DNA of 64,000 nucleotides from Sphingobacterium humi (GCF_009768885.1 NZ_WSQA01000007.1:1-64000), one strand, 5' to 3'; counted from the first letter of the stretch, positions 25,568 through 35,318 are shown. The notes: generated by a model from the letters alone, not told the origin. Numbers and translations: made by a program.

Positions 25568-26041
25568 ATGAACATTATTGAACTTTCATCTGGAAATGTG
25601 ATTCCCATTGAAGTCTTACCTGTTCATGAAAGTGATTTTAAATCCATTACTAAAAAGAGATATTTTTTTAATTGGAGGACAGAAAAAGCTTTCGAAATAT
25701 TAAAATTAATAATAAGAGGAGAACATGAAATTTTAGGACTCATTTCTTTTGAAAGGATTCCGAATGAATGTAGAATCCATATAAGACTGCTAACAGTTTC
25801 TGTTGAAAACAAAGGTGACCATAAAAAATACGATAAAATAGCGGGGAATCTAATTGCCTATGTAGCTAAGATTGCTGTAATGGATTATGCAGAATTAGCC
25901 TGCATTTCCTTAACTCCAAAATCAGCATTAGTAAATCATTATATGGAAAAATATCAAATGAATATTACTGGCAAAACACTGAGTTTAGAGGTTCCTGAAA
26001 TTTTACATGTGATAAATCAATATGACAATGACGAGCACTAA
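25568..26041 (+). CDS. GNAT-like acetyltransferase, probable toxin of a TA pair
   Basis: A 157-aa protein with a GNAT-like core: a strand (HEILGLISFERIPNECRIHIRLLTVS), the acetyl-CoA loop region (NKGDHKKYDKIAGNLIAYVAKIA) and a final motif B segment (LTPKSALVNHYMEKYQM). This layout is typical of GNAT enzymes that act in toxin-antitoxin modules, some of which acetylate charged tRNA. The last 20 bases overlap the start of the HTH gene, so the two are tightly coupled. Toxin function is inferred from that arrangement, the small size and the upstream operator-like repeat. Confidence 0.65.
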   Translation: MNIIELSSGNVIPIEVLPVHESDFKSITKKRYFFNWRTEKAFEILKLIIRGEHEILGLISFERIPNECRIHIRLLTVSVENKGDHKKYDKIAGNLIAYVAKIAVMDYAELACISLTPKSALVNHYMEKYQMNITGKTLSLEVPEILHVINQYDNDEH

Positions 26042-26549
26042 AAATAATATAGATTTTGGCATTGATTCTAGATATCGCTCAAAAACGGAGAAAGATTCAG
26101 AATCTAATCAATTGATGAAGGCAAGGCTTAAAAGACAGCAGAATTTGTCGAAAGAACAAATCAACAATGCTAGACTCATGCAGCTTAAATTGAGAATGGA
26201 AGATTATTTACAAAACCCTGCATATGATGCTAAAAACTATTTCACTCAATTTCTAAAACAATATGTAGATTCTTTGTACTCAAAAAGAAGCAATTTTGCG
26301 CATGATATTAATATTACGCCTAATTTATTGAGTAAAATTTTAAATAACTACCGAGAGCCCAACCAAGAGTTTTTCTATAGGTTGATGATACATTCTGAAA
26401 AAGTATTTCAGCATATAGGAGAATTTCAGAAAAAGCTATGGATCCAAGTCTATTATCACGAAAAGATTTGTGACACTATGTTTGATCAAAACAATTGGAG
26501 ACCTAAAATAGAAAAACAAATAAAACTGTCTGAATTAACTATAAAATAA
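26022..26549 (+). CDS. HTH protein, probable antitoxin partner of the GNAT-like gene
   Basis: A 175-aa hydrophilic, lysine-rich protein. After a long charged N-terminal helix region (about 25-65) comes an XRE-like helix-turn-helix (SNFAHDINITPNLLSKILNNYREPNQEFFYRLM, about 90-125). The gene overlaps the GNAT-like gene by 20 bases, unusually long for simple operon neighbours. A DNA-binding partner of a small enzyme is the usual antitoxin arrangement, with autoregulation through the inverted repeat at 25532-25546. An ordinary regulator role cannot be excluded. Confidence 0.65.
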   Translation: MTMTSTKNNIDFGIDSRYRSKTEKDSESNQLMKARLKRQQNLSKEQINNARLMQLKLRMEDYLQNPAYDAKNYFTQFLKQYVDSLYSKRSNFAHDINITPNLLSKILNNYREPNQEFFYRLMIHSEKVFQHIGEFQKKLWIQVYYHEKICDTMFDQNNWRPKIEKQIKLSELTIK

Positions 26550-26806
26550 TAACTAGGTAGGTTTATTATTTGGGTAAGTGCTACTCGTTTAATGGAAATT
26601 CCTTTTGAATTGCATGATTTGCTCTGGAATGTAATTTCTCTATACTTCATAACAATAGGATAAAGTTATTTCTTATCATCAAAGCCCACCTCTCTTTAAC
26701 ATTCCTAGTGTCTTTCCTCTTTTCTCCTCCCCTCTTTCTTTCTAGTATTTAAAATCTCCTATTAATTCTGCATCTTTGGCTAATTTGCAAGCACCTTACC
26801 TATAGC

Positions 26807-28771
26807 ATGAAGATATTTTGTTTTTTACTTTTTTTCCTTTCGTCCCTTTCGGCGCTTTATGCACAGCTCACCCCTCATGATCAACTTAAAAACGATAGTT
26901 TATTAACCTTATTAAAAACGGGCCATACGGATAGTATCCGGGCAAGGGCAGCTTTTCACCTTTCCAAGCTCTGGATTGACAACGATTCCACGAAAGGCGT
27001 ACAGTTTCTTCAGCAGGGTAAAATTTTAGCCAAGGATAATGAATATCTAAATGCTATTTACCGATACCAGTCTATCCGCAGCTATAAGGATAAGCAAGAA
27101 GTGAAAGCCTTATTAGCTATTTTTAACCGCTATAAAAATCCAGACAGTTGGGATTATGCCTATCGACTATCCATCAACCGGGTAACCTGGCTCATTAATC
27201 AACCGCAACCCGAGGAAGCGATTGCGATGCTGCAGCAAGATGTAATCCCTTTGGTTCGGAAGCTTAAAAAACCAAACTTTCAGGCGGAAATAAACCTGGA
27301 GATGGGGAGAGCTTTTTACAATCAAGGGATGAACAACAAAGCGGTTCCCTATTTAGAAAAGTCCGCCGCCATTTATGAATCTATTCAACCCAAAGATCGA
27401 GTTCTCCTTTTAGATCATGCCCATACGCTGACCGTGTTAGCGAATGTGTATCATACCTTAATGAACGACAAGGCAGATTCGGTTATCCAACGCACCAAGT
27501 CGCTTTTGAAACAAGCGCCTAGCCTTCCGCAGGAGCTTCGTATCGTTTCATTAGCTGCCATGCGGCTGAACCAATCGGGGAAATTCCAAGCTGCAGAACA
27601 ACTGATTAATCAAACGCTGGTTAAAACTAATGGCGTTCCAGTTCGCTACCTCCTCAGCTTACATTTCCAACGACACAAGGCCCGTATGGGGATGGGCGAT
27701 TATCGGGCTGCCCTGCATTTATTACAACAAAGTCACCCTATCGATAGCATACAGCATCATCCTACAAAATATGCTGCCATCGATTTAAGCGAGTTATTAC
27801 CAGCCTATGCGAAGACTTATGAGAAGCTTGGCGATTATAAACTAGCATCGGCATATTGGCAACAGTACATCCAACATCGCGATTCGGTAAGTAAAGATCA
27901 GATTGCAGCAGAGATTTCTAAACTGGAAGTACAACTAAGAACCCAGGAAAAGGATGCCGCCATACAAACCCTAGAAGCGGCACAAAGCGAAACCGCCCTA
28001 CGCTTAAAAAACCAACGCATCTTGAATGGATTATTTGCTGCTGCCGCCGTTTTCCTATTAACGGTATTAGGCTTTATCCTATACATTTACCGAAGCAAGC
28101 AACGCGCGAATAAGGATAAAATTCAGCAAATAGAAACCGATAGCAAATTGGGCGTTGCAAACGCCCTATTGGAAGGTGAAGAAAGAGAACGACAGCGCAT
28201 TGCTCGGGACTTACACGATAGCTTAGGCGGATCCTTAGCCGGTATCCGGATCCAACTGTCTGCTTCTCGGCAGGAACAGCATGCTCCCGATCCAACAATT
28301 GACCGTGCTATCGTGCAATTGGAACATGCCATTGCCGAGGTTCGCCGAATCGCCCGTAACATGATTCCCGAAAGCCTTTTGGCGAGAGGTCTTGATATAG
28401 CCTTGCAAGACCTCTGTGCGGCATTTTCACCATCGAGCATCCACATCGAATACCAATCTTCGGGTCTTTCTCCCGACATCCCTATCCTCATACAAACGAA
28501 CATCTACCGCGTTGTGCAAGAACTGCTGGTTAATGCCATACGGCATGGGAAAGCTAGACAAATTATTGTACAGTGTATTCAGGAAGATAATCGTATTCTA
28601 TTGACCGTAGAAGATGATGGACAAGGCTTCAAGCTGGAAGACACGGTTAAGAACCCTGGAATTGGCCTTCAGAACATTCAACGTCGGGTAGATTATATGC
28701 AAGGTCAGCTAAGCATAGAAAGTGAACCCGGCGAAGGTACCGCAGTAAATATTGAAATCCATGTCGACTAA
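26807..28771 (+). CDS. TPR-containing sensor histidine kinase (NarX/DesK type)
   Basis: A 654-aa protein with signal peptide (KIFCFLLFFLSSLSALYAQ), a periplasmic tetratricopeptide region of about 370 residues, a membrane segment near 405-425 (LFAAAAVFLLTVLGFILYIY), a HisKA_3 dimerisation domain with the phosphoacceptor His470 in ARDLHDSLGG, and a HATPase domain (VVQELLVNAIRHG, DDGQGF). It overlaps the response regulator gene by 11 bases. This TPR-kinase plus LuxR-type pair is common in Bacteroidota; its signal is unknown. Confidence 0.93.
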   Translation: MKIFCFLLFFLSSLSALYAQLTPHDQLKNDSLLTLLKTGHTDSIRARAAFHLSKLWIDNDSTKGVQFLQQGKILAKDNEYLNAIYRYQSIRSYKDKQEVKALLAIFNRYKNPDSWDYAYRLSINRVTWLINQPQPEEAIAMLQQDVIPLVRKLKKPNFQAEINLEMGRAFYNQGMNNKAVPYLEKSAAIYESIQPKDRVLLLDHAHTLTVLANVYHTLMNDKADSVIQRTKSLLKQAPSLPQELRIVSLAAMRLNQSGKFQAAEQLINQTLVKTNGVPVRYLLSLHFQRHKARMGMGDYRAALHLLQQSHPIDSIQHHPTKYAAIDLSELLPAYAKTYEKLGDYKLASAYWQQYIQHRDSVSKDQIAAEISKLEVQLRTQEKDAAIQTLEAAQSETALRLKNQRILNGLFAAAAVFLLTVLGFILYIYRSKQRANKDKIQQIETDSKLGVANALLEGEERERQRIARDLHDSLGGSLAGIRIQLSASRQEQHAPDPTIDRAIVQLEHAIAEVRRIARNMIPESLLARGLDIALQDLCAAFSPSSIHIEYQSSGLSPDIPILIQTNIYRVVQELLVNAIRHGKARQIIVQCIQEDNRILLTVEDDGQGFKLEDTVKNPGIGLQNIQRRVDYMQGQLSIESEPGEGTAVNIEIHVD

Positions 28772-29393
28772 GAAAATAAGTATAGCCATTCTTGATGATC
28801 ATCCGATTGTAGTGGAAGGCATTCGCATGCTATTATTGCAATATAATCCTAAATTCGAAGTACACACTTTCGAAAGTGCTAAGGCCTTTTTCACCTTTTT
28901 GGAAAACAAGGTACATCTAGATGTATTGCTGTTGGACATCAACCTTCCCGATGGCAATGGGCTAAGCATCTGCAAGGAGCTGCTGCAACAAAACCCTACA
29001 ATAAAAGTGCTTGCCTTGAGCAATGAAATCGAACAGAGTACCATCAAACAAATGTTTGATAATGGTGCCAAAGGCTATTTACTAAAAAGTACGCCTTCGG
29101 CTAAGATTATAGCCAGTGTCGAAGGGGTTTTGCAAGGACAAGTGGTCATGGATCCTGAAGTTATGAGCATATTAACCCGTGCAAGCCAATCCAAATGCTT
29201 TCCTACTCTCACCAAAAGGGAAAAACAATTAATTGCGCTGTTAGCAGAAGGAAAGACAACAACGGAAATTGCCGAGGAATTGTTTTTAAGCAAACTAACC
29301 ATTGATACCTACCGTAAGAACTTATTGCAAAAGTTTTCCGTGAAGAATACCTCCCAATTGTTAATGCTTATTATGCAAGAAAACCTCCTATAA
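28761..29393 (+). CDS. LuxR/NarL-type response regulator
   Basis: About 210 aa. Receiver domain with the acidic pair in ILDDHPIVVEGI, the phosphorylation Asp in LLLDINLPDGNG, and the conserved lysine in KGYLLKSTP. The C-terminal LuxR-type HTH is clear (LTKREKQLIALLAEGKTTTEIAEELFLSKLTIDTYRKNLLQKF). The ATG at 28761 is chosen over an upstream TTG. It overlaps the end of the kinase gene and completes that two-component system. A small hairpin (CCTCCTA/TAGGAGG, 29384-29401) overlaps its stop codon. Confidence 0.94.
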   Translation: MSTKKISIAILDDHPIVVEGIRMLLLQYNPKFEVHTFESAKAFFTFLENKVHLDVLLLDINLPDGNGLSICKELLQQNPTIKVLALSNEIEQSTIKQMFDNGAKGYLLKSTPSAKIIASVEGVLQGQVVMDPEVMSILTRASQSKCFPTLTKREKQLIALLAEGKTTTEIAEELFLSKLTIDTYRKNLLQKFSVKNTSQLLMLIMQENLL

Positions 29394-29447
29394 TTAGGAG
29401 GGTAAAAACTCCTGTTTATCGGTATTTCAACAGCAATCTTCGTATGC

Positions 29448-29455
29448 TAACTTTG
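29448..29455 (+). promoter_or_regulatory. TAnnTTTG promoter element before the OmpA lipoprotein gene
   Basis: TAACTTTG matches the Bacteroidota -7 element TAnnTTTG, 28 bases before the ATG at 29484. The partner -33 element is only approximate (TTTC near 29425). Confidence 0.45.
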
Positions 29456-29483
29456 CTTACCAGAAACGGTAAAGAGTTCCCCA

Positions 29484-30494
29484 ATGAAGAAAAAAGCATT
29501 ATTACTTGCGAGCACAGTTCTTTTTCTCGCTTGCAACAACAGTCCAAAAGAAGGCGAAAGTCAGCAGCTAGATAGCGCTTCAACAACAGTAACCGATAGC
29601 GGCAATCTGACTACGGACAGCTCCGCCACTACCCCATTCGATATCACCCGATTACCCCTATCTACTGCGGATATCGGCGACTTCCCTTTCATCAATCTCC
29701 CACAAGGATTAGAAGAAATGAACAAGCCTATGGTTCGAAACTATGATGTCTGCTTTTTCCCTGTAGATGGCAAGATGACCCCTTTTGAAGGCAAGCTTTA
29801 TAAAACCTTTGTATCACCAAAGCGAAGGGAGGATTTTTCACAGCATTATTTTGAAAAAAGCATGGCCAACTACCTCGAATCTGTTGGTGCTGTTAAAATA
29901 TTCGATAGCGAAATTACCCGGGCAGAATTCGATCGATATAACAAGCAGGATGCAAACAAAGGAGGCGAAGGCGATATGGGATATCCGGGAAGTATAATTA
30001 AGTTCTGGGCAATACGGAGTGCCGATCAGGGAAATATTTACATCCAATATACGGCGAATAATGCCGGTGGCACCTTGAATGTCCTGCAAGAAGCTGGATT
30101 TGAACAGACAATTACAAAAATAACTGCCGATCAGATTGCGGAAGAGTTGACCCAAAAAGGAAAAGCTATTCTATACATCAATTTCGACAGCAACAAGGCT
30201 GATCTAACCGCAGAGGGCAAGGAAGTGGTGCAAGAAATTGCTGCCGCCTTGAAAAAAGAAAACAGCCTGAACATTAGCATTGAAGGCCATACCGACAATT
30301 CAGGGAATGCAGCACACAATAAGACCTTATCGGAACAACGCGCCAATGCTGTATTGCAAGCCCTCACGAAGGATGGTATAGAACAGAATCGCCTTAAATC
30401 GGCAGGCTTCGGTGCAGAGAAACCCCTCCTAGCAAACGACTCAGAAGAAAACAAAGCTAAAAACAGACGGGTTGAACTGGTAAAAACTAATTAA
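29484..30494 (+). CDS. OmpA-family lipoprotein
   Basis: A 336-aa lipoprotein: signal peptide with lipobox LFLAC (Cys17), a Ser/Thr-rich linker, an unknown middle domain (about 50-210), and a C-terminal OmpA-like peptidoglycan-binding domain (FDSNKADLTAEG near 228, then IEGHTDNSGNAAHNKTLSEQRANAV and NRRVEL at the end). It should anchor the outer membrane to peptidoglycan. It follows the two-component genes with its own promoter-like element. Confidence 0.92.
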   Translation: MKKKALLLASTVLFLACNNSPKEGESQQLDSASTTVTDSGNLTTDSSATTPFDITRLPLSTADIGDFPFINLPQGLEEMNKPMVRNYDVCFFPVDGKMTPFEGKLYKTFVSPKRREDFSQHYFEKSMANYLESVGAVKIFDSEITRAEFDRYNKQDANKGGEGDMGYPGSIIKFWAIRSADQGNIYIQYTANNAGGTLNVLQEAGFEQTITKITADQIAEELTQKGKAILYINFDSNKADLTAEGKEVVQEIAAALKKENSLNISIEGHTDNSGNAAHNKTLSEQRANAVLQALTKDGIEQNRLKSAGFGAEKPLLANDSEENKAKNRRVELVKTN

Positions 30495-30521
30495 TGAAAT
30501 TACTTCATGAAATATGGCTCT

Positions 30522-31625
30522 TTATTTCCATTGCTTCATCCAGTCCTTTTCTGCTTGCCATAAGCCATCATCTGTTGGCGAATAGTTTGCATTAGGCATG
30601 TACCATGCTAAGCCCGTATAAACCGACTGCAATTCCTTGTCTTTAAATATATAGCCACGTCGTGCATAGGGTAGATTCCGTAATATTTTCTTTTCCTTGG
30701 CTGTTTTATTATCGCCATAAAAGGCCATATCCTGTGCATAAATGGAATAAGGTAAATACTGCGCAACTCCCTTTGTTTCCGAAACGCCTATATTGGGACT
30801 GAAACTCTGAATATAAAGCTCGCCTTTGGGGCTGAAATTCTTCTTTTGAAAAACGATGCTACCCTTCCGAATATAGAACCTGGAAGCATCCACATTTAAT
30901 ATGGAATTTGCTGAACCCACCACGTCCTGCACCTTGCCTTGACCTTGTATTTTCCAATCCTTGCTATGCTTATAAAAGGATTTCGACAAATAGAAATCCT
31001 CAAACTCGCCCATATCGATTTCCAACGTAAAATCATCAATCTGTTTATTGGCCCACCGATTAGCCGCCGTCAGCACATATTCAAAATAATAGTTGTAGGC
31101 CACTCCACCCGACACATCAAACGTATAAGTATGCTTAATGATATTTTTACCCTTTTTAAAATTGGCCTTAAAGTGATATACATAGAAAAAATCTACTTCA
31201 TTTCCTTCTTTGTTTCCTTTAAATGTCTTTAAATCAATGGCCTTAATTTTTCCAGCCTGATTATATAAGCTATCCTCTACATAAGCCACCTGATAGGTCA
31301 AGTCCTTATTGTTCATTTGTACCGTAAAGTCTCGCATATAAGGATGTTTCCCATTCTTCGGAGCACCATCCACATCTCCATTGGGCGACATGGCTTCAAA
31401 TCCAACGATGATTTCCTTGGCATTGCCCGGATTGAAAAACTCGTAATACACGGACACCTGAATATACTTGTTGTCCAGTTTTTTGATTTTCAACACTTCC
31501 TTCTGCACGGATATTTCCGTTTCACTAATAGGGATAAGCTGATTGCCGGAAGCGTAGAAAGCACCATCATTGGCATATAGGCATTGACTTAGCAGCAAAA
31601 TAAATAAGGATAATACGATTCTCAT
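30522..31625 (-). CDS. Secreted YARHG-domain protein
   Basis: A 367-aa protein with an N-terminal signal peptide (MRIVLSLFILLLSQCLYA). The main part is a beta-rich extracytoplasmic domain with features like VYYEFFNPGNAKEIIVGFEA. The C-terminus contains a YARHG domain (LRNLPYARRGYIFKDKELQ, then WYMPNANY), known from many cell-surface proteins but without an assigned function. It is convergent with the OmpA lipoprotein gene; only 27 bases separate them. Confidence 0.82.
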   Translation of the reverse strand: MRIVLSLFILLLSQCLYANDGAFYASGNQLIPISETEISVQKEVLKIKKLDNKYIQVSVYYEFFNPGNAKEIIVGFEAMSPNGDVDGAPKNGKHPYMRDFTVQMNNKDLTYQVAYVEDSLYNQAGKIKAIDLKTFKGNKEGNEVDFFYVYHFKANFKKGKNIIKHTYTFDVSGGVAYNYYFEYVLTAANRWANKQIDDFTLEIDMGEFEDFYLSKSFYKHSKDWKIQGQGKVQDVVGSANSILNVDASRFYIRKGSIVFQKKNFSPKGELYIQSFSPNIGVSETKGVAQYLPYSIYAQDMAFYGDNKTAKEKKILRNLPYARRGYIFKDKELQSVYTGLAWYMPNANYSPTDDGLWQAEKDWMKQWK

Positions 31626-31786
31626 AGATAGTGATTAGTGCCGTGATAATTTTAGACCTCTTCACACACTAACAGGCAAATAATCTGCCAGATATGCATT
31701 GGAGCTTCTTGTTTATTACCTATTTTTATAGGAAAAGTAAAATGGAACAGAATCATCAGCTTTGAAAAAGCTTGAAATCATTAGAC

Positions 31787-32146
31787 ATGAGAATTAAAAA
31801 TCACGACTTACAACATGGTAAAATAGCGGAGGTTTTTTCCGACAGTCCTCTTTTTGGTAATAGCGAGCAAGCATTGGATTTATTAGGGGATCTATATTAT
31901 CAGGGCTACGACCATATCATGCTGCACGTTGAAAATATCCACCCCGATTTCTTTGAACTCAGAAACGGCCTGGCAGGAGAAATTTTACAGAAATTCGCTA
32001 ATTACCGAATGAATCTTGCCATTGTCGGCGATCTTTCTCCGTATACCAGCAAGAGCCTAAAGGATTTTGTATATGAGAGCAATCAAAACAGACTCATTAA
32101 TTTTATGCCAACAACAACGGAGGCATTAACTAAATGGGATACTTAA
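31787..32146 (+). CDS. DUF4180 protein
   Basis: About 119 aa. It follows the DUF4180 pattern: a strand with IAEVFSDSPLFGNSEQALDLLGDLYYQGYDHIMLHVENI, then the conserved PDFFELRNGLAGEILQKFANYRMNLAIVGD, and the C-terminal SKSLKDFVYESNQNR segment. The ATG at 31787 is preferred over a TTG at 31772. Function is unknown in this family; it resembles STAS-like small cytosolic proteins. It stands between two minus-strand genes. Confidence 0.88.
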   Translation: MRIKNHDLQHGKIAEVFSDSPLFGNSEQALDLLGDLYYQGYDHIMLHVENIHPDFFELRNGLAGEILQKFANYRMNLAIVGDLSPYTSKSLKDFVYESNQNRLINFMPTTTEALTKWDT

Positions 32147-32174
32147 GCAACAACTGTATAATACAATCTTTCTT

Positions 32175-32954
32175 TTATTGTGCGGTATAACCTCCGTCAA
32201 TAACCACCGCTTGGCCAGTAACTCCGCCTGCTTTTGTGCTGCACAAAAAGGCCACATAATCGGCAACCTCCTGAACGGCTAGCAACTTCTTTTGCGGAAC
32301 TAAGGGATAAATTACTTCCTCCAATACTTTCTCCAAGGGCACATTCCTGGTCTTGGCCAGGTCTGCAAGTTGGTTTCTCACTAAGGGCGTATCCACATAT
32401 CCAGGACAAACCGCATTTACCGTAATGCCATATTCAGCAGCTTCTAAGGCGGCCACCTTAGTCAAGCCGATAACCCCATGTTTGGCACTGTTGTATGCGG
32501 CCTTACCCGCAAAACCCACCAATCCATTGATAGAGGCAATATTGATGATGCGCCCCCATCGTTTCGCTTTCATATGCGGCAACACCTGCTTTATGGTAAT
32601 AAAGGGAGCCACCAGCATAATTTTCACCAGCAGCTCAAACTTCGCGGTCGGGAACTCTTCAATAGGTGCTACAAATTGCATCCCAGCATTATTAATTAAG
32701 ATATCTATGCCTCCATAAAGCGTTTGTGATTGCTGAACTGCTTCCTCAATAGCCGCTTCACTGGATACATCACAAGGCAAAGCATAAACATCCAGCTGCT
32801 GCGATCGTAATAAGGCTGCAGCAGCTTCTACTTTTTGCGCGTCCAGATCCGTTATCACCACCCTTTTTCCTTCTTGAGCCAAGGTTTTTGCTATTTCTAA
32901 ACCAATACCACTTGCAGCGCCTGTAATAAACACCAGCTTTTGATTGCTTTCCAT
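32175..32954 (-). CDS. bdhA: 3-hydroxybutyrate dehydrogenase-like SDR
   Basis: A 259-aa short-chain dehydrogenase. TGAASGIG (11-18) binds the nucleotide, NNAG is near 91, and the catalytic residues are in NIASING and AAYNSAKHG. The strong resemblance to D-3-hydroxybutyrate dehydrogenases lies in NAGMQFVAPIEEFP and in the C-terminal CPGYVDTPLV and Q(A/S)VVIDGGYTAQ ending. It should interconvert 3-hydroxybutyrate and acetoacetate with NAD; the precise substrate is not proved. The gene is single and divergent from a secreted phosphoesterase gene. Confidence 0.88.
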   Translation of the reverse strand: MESNQKLVFITGAASGIGLEIAKTLAQEGKRVVITDLDAQKVEAAAALLRSQQLDVYALPCDVSSEAAIEEAVQQSQTLYGGIDILINNAGMQFVAPIEEFPTAKFELLVKIMLVAPFITIKQVLPHMKAKRWGRIINIASINGLVGFAGKAAYNSAKHGVIGLTKVAALEAAEYGITVNAVCPGYVDTPLVRNQLADLAKTRNVPLEKVLEEVIYPLVPQKKLLAVQEVADYVAFLCSTKAGGVTGQAVVIDGGYTAQ

Positions 32955-33158
32955 ATGATTAATCTAAGTCCTTGAATTGTATCTCCTGAAAATACTGAAT
33001 TTCATCCAATAAAAAGAGTCGCTTAAAAGCGATTAAGAAAAAATAATTCCCTTTTTCTTAATAAAAGAATAACATAAAACAACAGAAAGTATTTATAAAA
33101 TGTTTATTTTTATTTCATTATTATTTATTTTAATTACATACCCTTTCAAAATAAACAA

Positions 33159-34112
33159 ATGAACCTAATCAAAGACCTGTTTTCAACCTTAAAAAAAGGC
33201 AAATCCTACGCAATAACCGTATTGATTTGCCTGCTCAGTTTTTATGCTACGCGAAGCCAAGCCCAAGAGGAACTCTGCATCCTAAGTTACAATGTGATGC
33301 ATGGCTTTGAGGGCGATAGCAGTATCATGAATCGCTATAAGACCTGGATCCAACAGGAAGTAAAACCCGATATTATCCTTTACCAGGAAATGAATGGCTT
33401 TAGCAAAGAAAAATTAGCTTCCTTTGCGGCAAGTTATGGCCACCCCTATACTGCCATCCTGAATACAGAGTCTGGACTAAACCCCACCCACCCTTTGGCC
33501 ATCAGCTCAAAATTCCCGATTAAGGATGTCGAGTTTAAGATTGATGACATGTGGCATGGCTACTTGATGGCCAAGGTAGCAAACCTGCATATTATGGTTA
33601 CCCATATGGCTCCATTTACGGTGAAAGACAGACAACGCGATGTGCAAACCATCTTAAAACGCATACATCAGCTGCCTGGCAAAGCGAACATCTTGGTTGC
33701 TGGTGATTTTAATGCCTTGGCGCGATCAGATGCCGACCATTATGGCCCCACCTTGCTGAAGTCCTTACAAAAGTTGGAAGGTCGGCTAGAACCTAAAAGC
33801 GGAACAGCCATTGTAAAATACAGAACCATCTACCGCAACAACTTGACCGATGGGCAGATAGATTATACCGTTACGGATGCCATGCTTGCCGGTGGATTAA
33901 AAGATACATTTCGAGAGAAAAACAAGAATTTCAAACATAGTGCACCCATTAAGGCCAATATGACAAAAAAATCAACCCCGAGAAGGATTGATTATATCTG
34001 GACCAATGAAACGCTGTTGAAGAAGGTAAAAAGCATAGATATTATTCATGATGATTATACCGAAGCCATATCCGACCATTATCCAGTTCTCATTAAAATA
34101 TCCAAGAAATAA
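33159..34112 (+). CDS. Secreted endonuclease/exonuclease/phosphatase-family protein
   Basis: A 317-aa protein with a hydrophobic N-terminal leader (SYAITVLICLLSFYATRSQAQ) indicating export. The EEP motifs are present in order: LSYNVMHG, the Glu in YQEMNG, GDFNALARSD and the final SDHYPV. Such proteins hydrolyse phosphodiesters, sugar phosphates or nucleic acids. It is convergent with a calcineurin-like phosphoesterase gene, and a strong bidirectional terminator lies between them. Confidence 0.9.
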   Translation: MNLIKDLFSTLKKGKSYAITVLICLLSFYATRSQAQEELCILSYNVMHGFEGDSSIMNRYKTWIQQEVKPDIILYQEMNGFSKEKLASFAASYGHPYTAILNTESGLNPTHPLAISSKFPIKDVEFKIDDMWHGYLMAKVANLHIMVTHMAPFTVKDRQRDVQTILKRIHQLPGKANILVAGDFNALARSDADHYGPTLLKSLQKLEGRLEPKSGTAIVKYRTIYRNNLTDGQIDYTVTDAMLAGGLKDTFREKNKNFKHSAPIKANMTKKSTPRRIDYIWTNETLLKKVKSIDIIHDDYTEAISDHYPVLIKISKK

Positions 34113-34161
34113 ATAAAGAAGATCATTAGCAGGGTGCCGGGAGGCAATCCTTGAGGGAAAA

Positions 34162-34192
34162 CAGGGTCAGCCTTTGGTTAAGGCTGACCCTG
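34162..34192. terminator. Strong bidirectional terminator between two phosphoesterase genes
   Basis: CAGGGTCAGCCTT (34162-34174) is perfectly complementary to AAGGCTGACCCTG (34180-34192), a 13-bp stem with a five-base loop, between two convergent genes. Confidence 0.8.
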
Positions 34193-34199
34193 CTTGTTA

Positions 34200-35318
34200 T
34201 TATTTTGAATTTCCAAGCTTAAAGCTGAAATTATTGCGGGCATCTGTTTTATAAGCATGCTCCTGCGTTGTTGGGGATATCCCAAATAATGGTGAATAGG
34301 TTTTCACATTCACGGTGGTATTATCGGGCATAAATTCCAGAATCCTTAACCAGCCATCCCCCCCATTACCATGTCTATGACCGCCCCCTTCAGATTGGCT
34401 ATCAAAAAGCATTTGATGCACCGGTTTTCCGGCAGCATTTTTATCCGCGCGGTATCCTTCGCCTGAAATATGACCACATAACACCATGTCGATATTATGG
34501 GCAGGTTTCACTAATTTCTCCCAAATCTGCTCGCCAGAATTAGCTTTAGGCAGGGTAATTCTTTCCGATTTTTGAATTTGATTATCAATAGCATAAGGTT
34601 CGTAAATAAACCATTTCGGCGCCGCCACAGTACGTTTATCCTTTTCACTTAAGTACGCATGCGTTGTTAAAATAATGCGGTGGTCTTTGTATTGAGGTAA
34701 GGCAGCAACACGGCTCGCCCAGGTCAACACCGTATCCCGAGGGGCATACTCCACCGTCATAAACAAATAGTCTTTCCCATTGATATCTTTAATCTCGTAA
34801 GCAGAGTTCTCCAGCGTTGGCTGCCCATGCTCGTTGGTGCTGTTCTGCACAATGATTTGCCGATTTTTAAAGTTCTTATCAATTTGAAAAAACTCCTGGA
34901 AGCGGGAATTCCGCTTGCCCGAGAAGTCGATGCTGTAATCATGATTTCCGGTAGCCGTAATATAAGGCACTTTTCCATCTAACTTAGAAAAGGTTTGCGA
35001 CACAAACTCCCATTGCCGCTGTGCCGATTGGTCACCATCATGCCCTTGATTAATAATATCATTTTGCTCGACTAAATCGCCGACACAAACAACCATTTTG
35101 ATGTTCAAACTGTCCACATTATCTTCCACCCAACGCATCATCAAGTCCAAGATGGGTTGATTTCGATTGAACTTCGAGTAATTTTGAACATCAGGAATCA
35201 TCACAATAGACCAGGCTTTCGGATCGGATAATTTAGGCTTCTCAAACTTAGCTTGAGCCAAGGCAAACTGTATGCTGCATGCAAACAATAAAGCCGTAAA
35301 AAGGGTGATTTTTTTCAT
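34200..35318 (-). CDS. Secreted calcineurin-like metallophosphoesterase
   Basis: About 372 aa. Signal peptide MKKITLFTALLFACSIQFALAQ supports the ATG at 35318. The metal-site motifs of calcineurin-like phosphoesterases occur in order: IPDVQN, VGDLVEQND, TGNHDYS, TTHAYL and CGHISGEGY. It should act outside the cytoplasm on phosphate esters or phosphodiesters. The convergent EEP gene suggests a shared phosphorus-scavenging role, which is inference only. Confidence 0.9.
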   Translation of the reverse strand: MKKITLFTALLFACSIQFALAQAKFEKPKLSDPKAWSIVMIPDVQNYSKFNRNQPILDLMMRWVEDNVDSLNIKMVVCVGDLVEQNDIINQGHDGDQSAQRQWEFVSQTFSKLDGKVPYITATGNHDYSIDFSGKRNSRFQEFFQIDKNFKNRQIIVQNSTNEHGQPTLENSAYEIKDINGKDYLFMTVEYAPRDTVLTWASRVAALPQYKDHRIILTTHAYLSEKDKRTVAAPKWFIYEPYAIDNQIQKSERITLPKANSGEQIWEKLVKPAHNIDMVLCGHISGEGYRADKNAAGKPVHQMLFDSQSEGGGHRHGNGGDGWLRILEFMPDNTTVNVKTYSPLFGISPTTQEHAYKTDARNNFSFKLGNSK

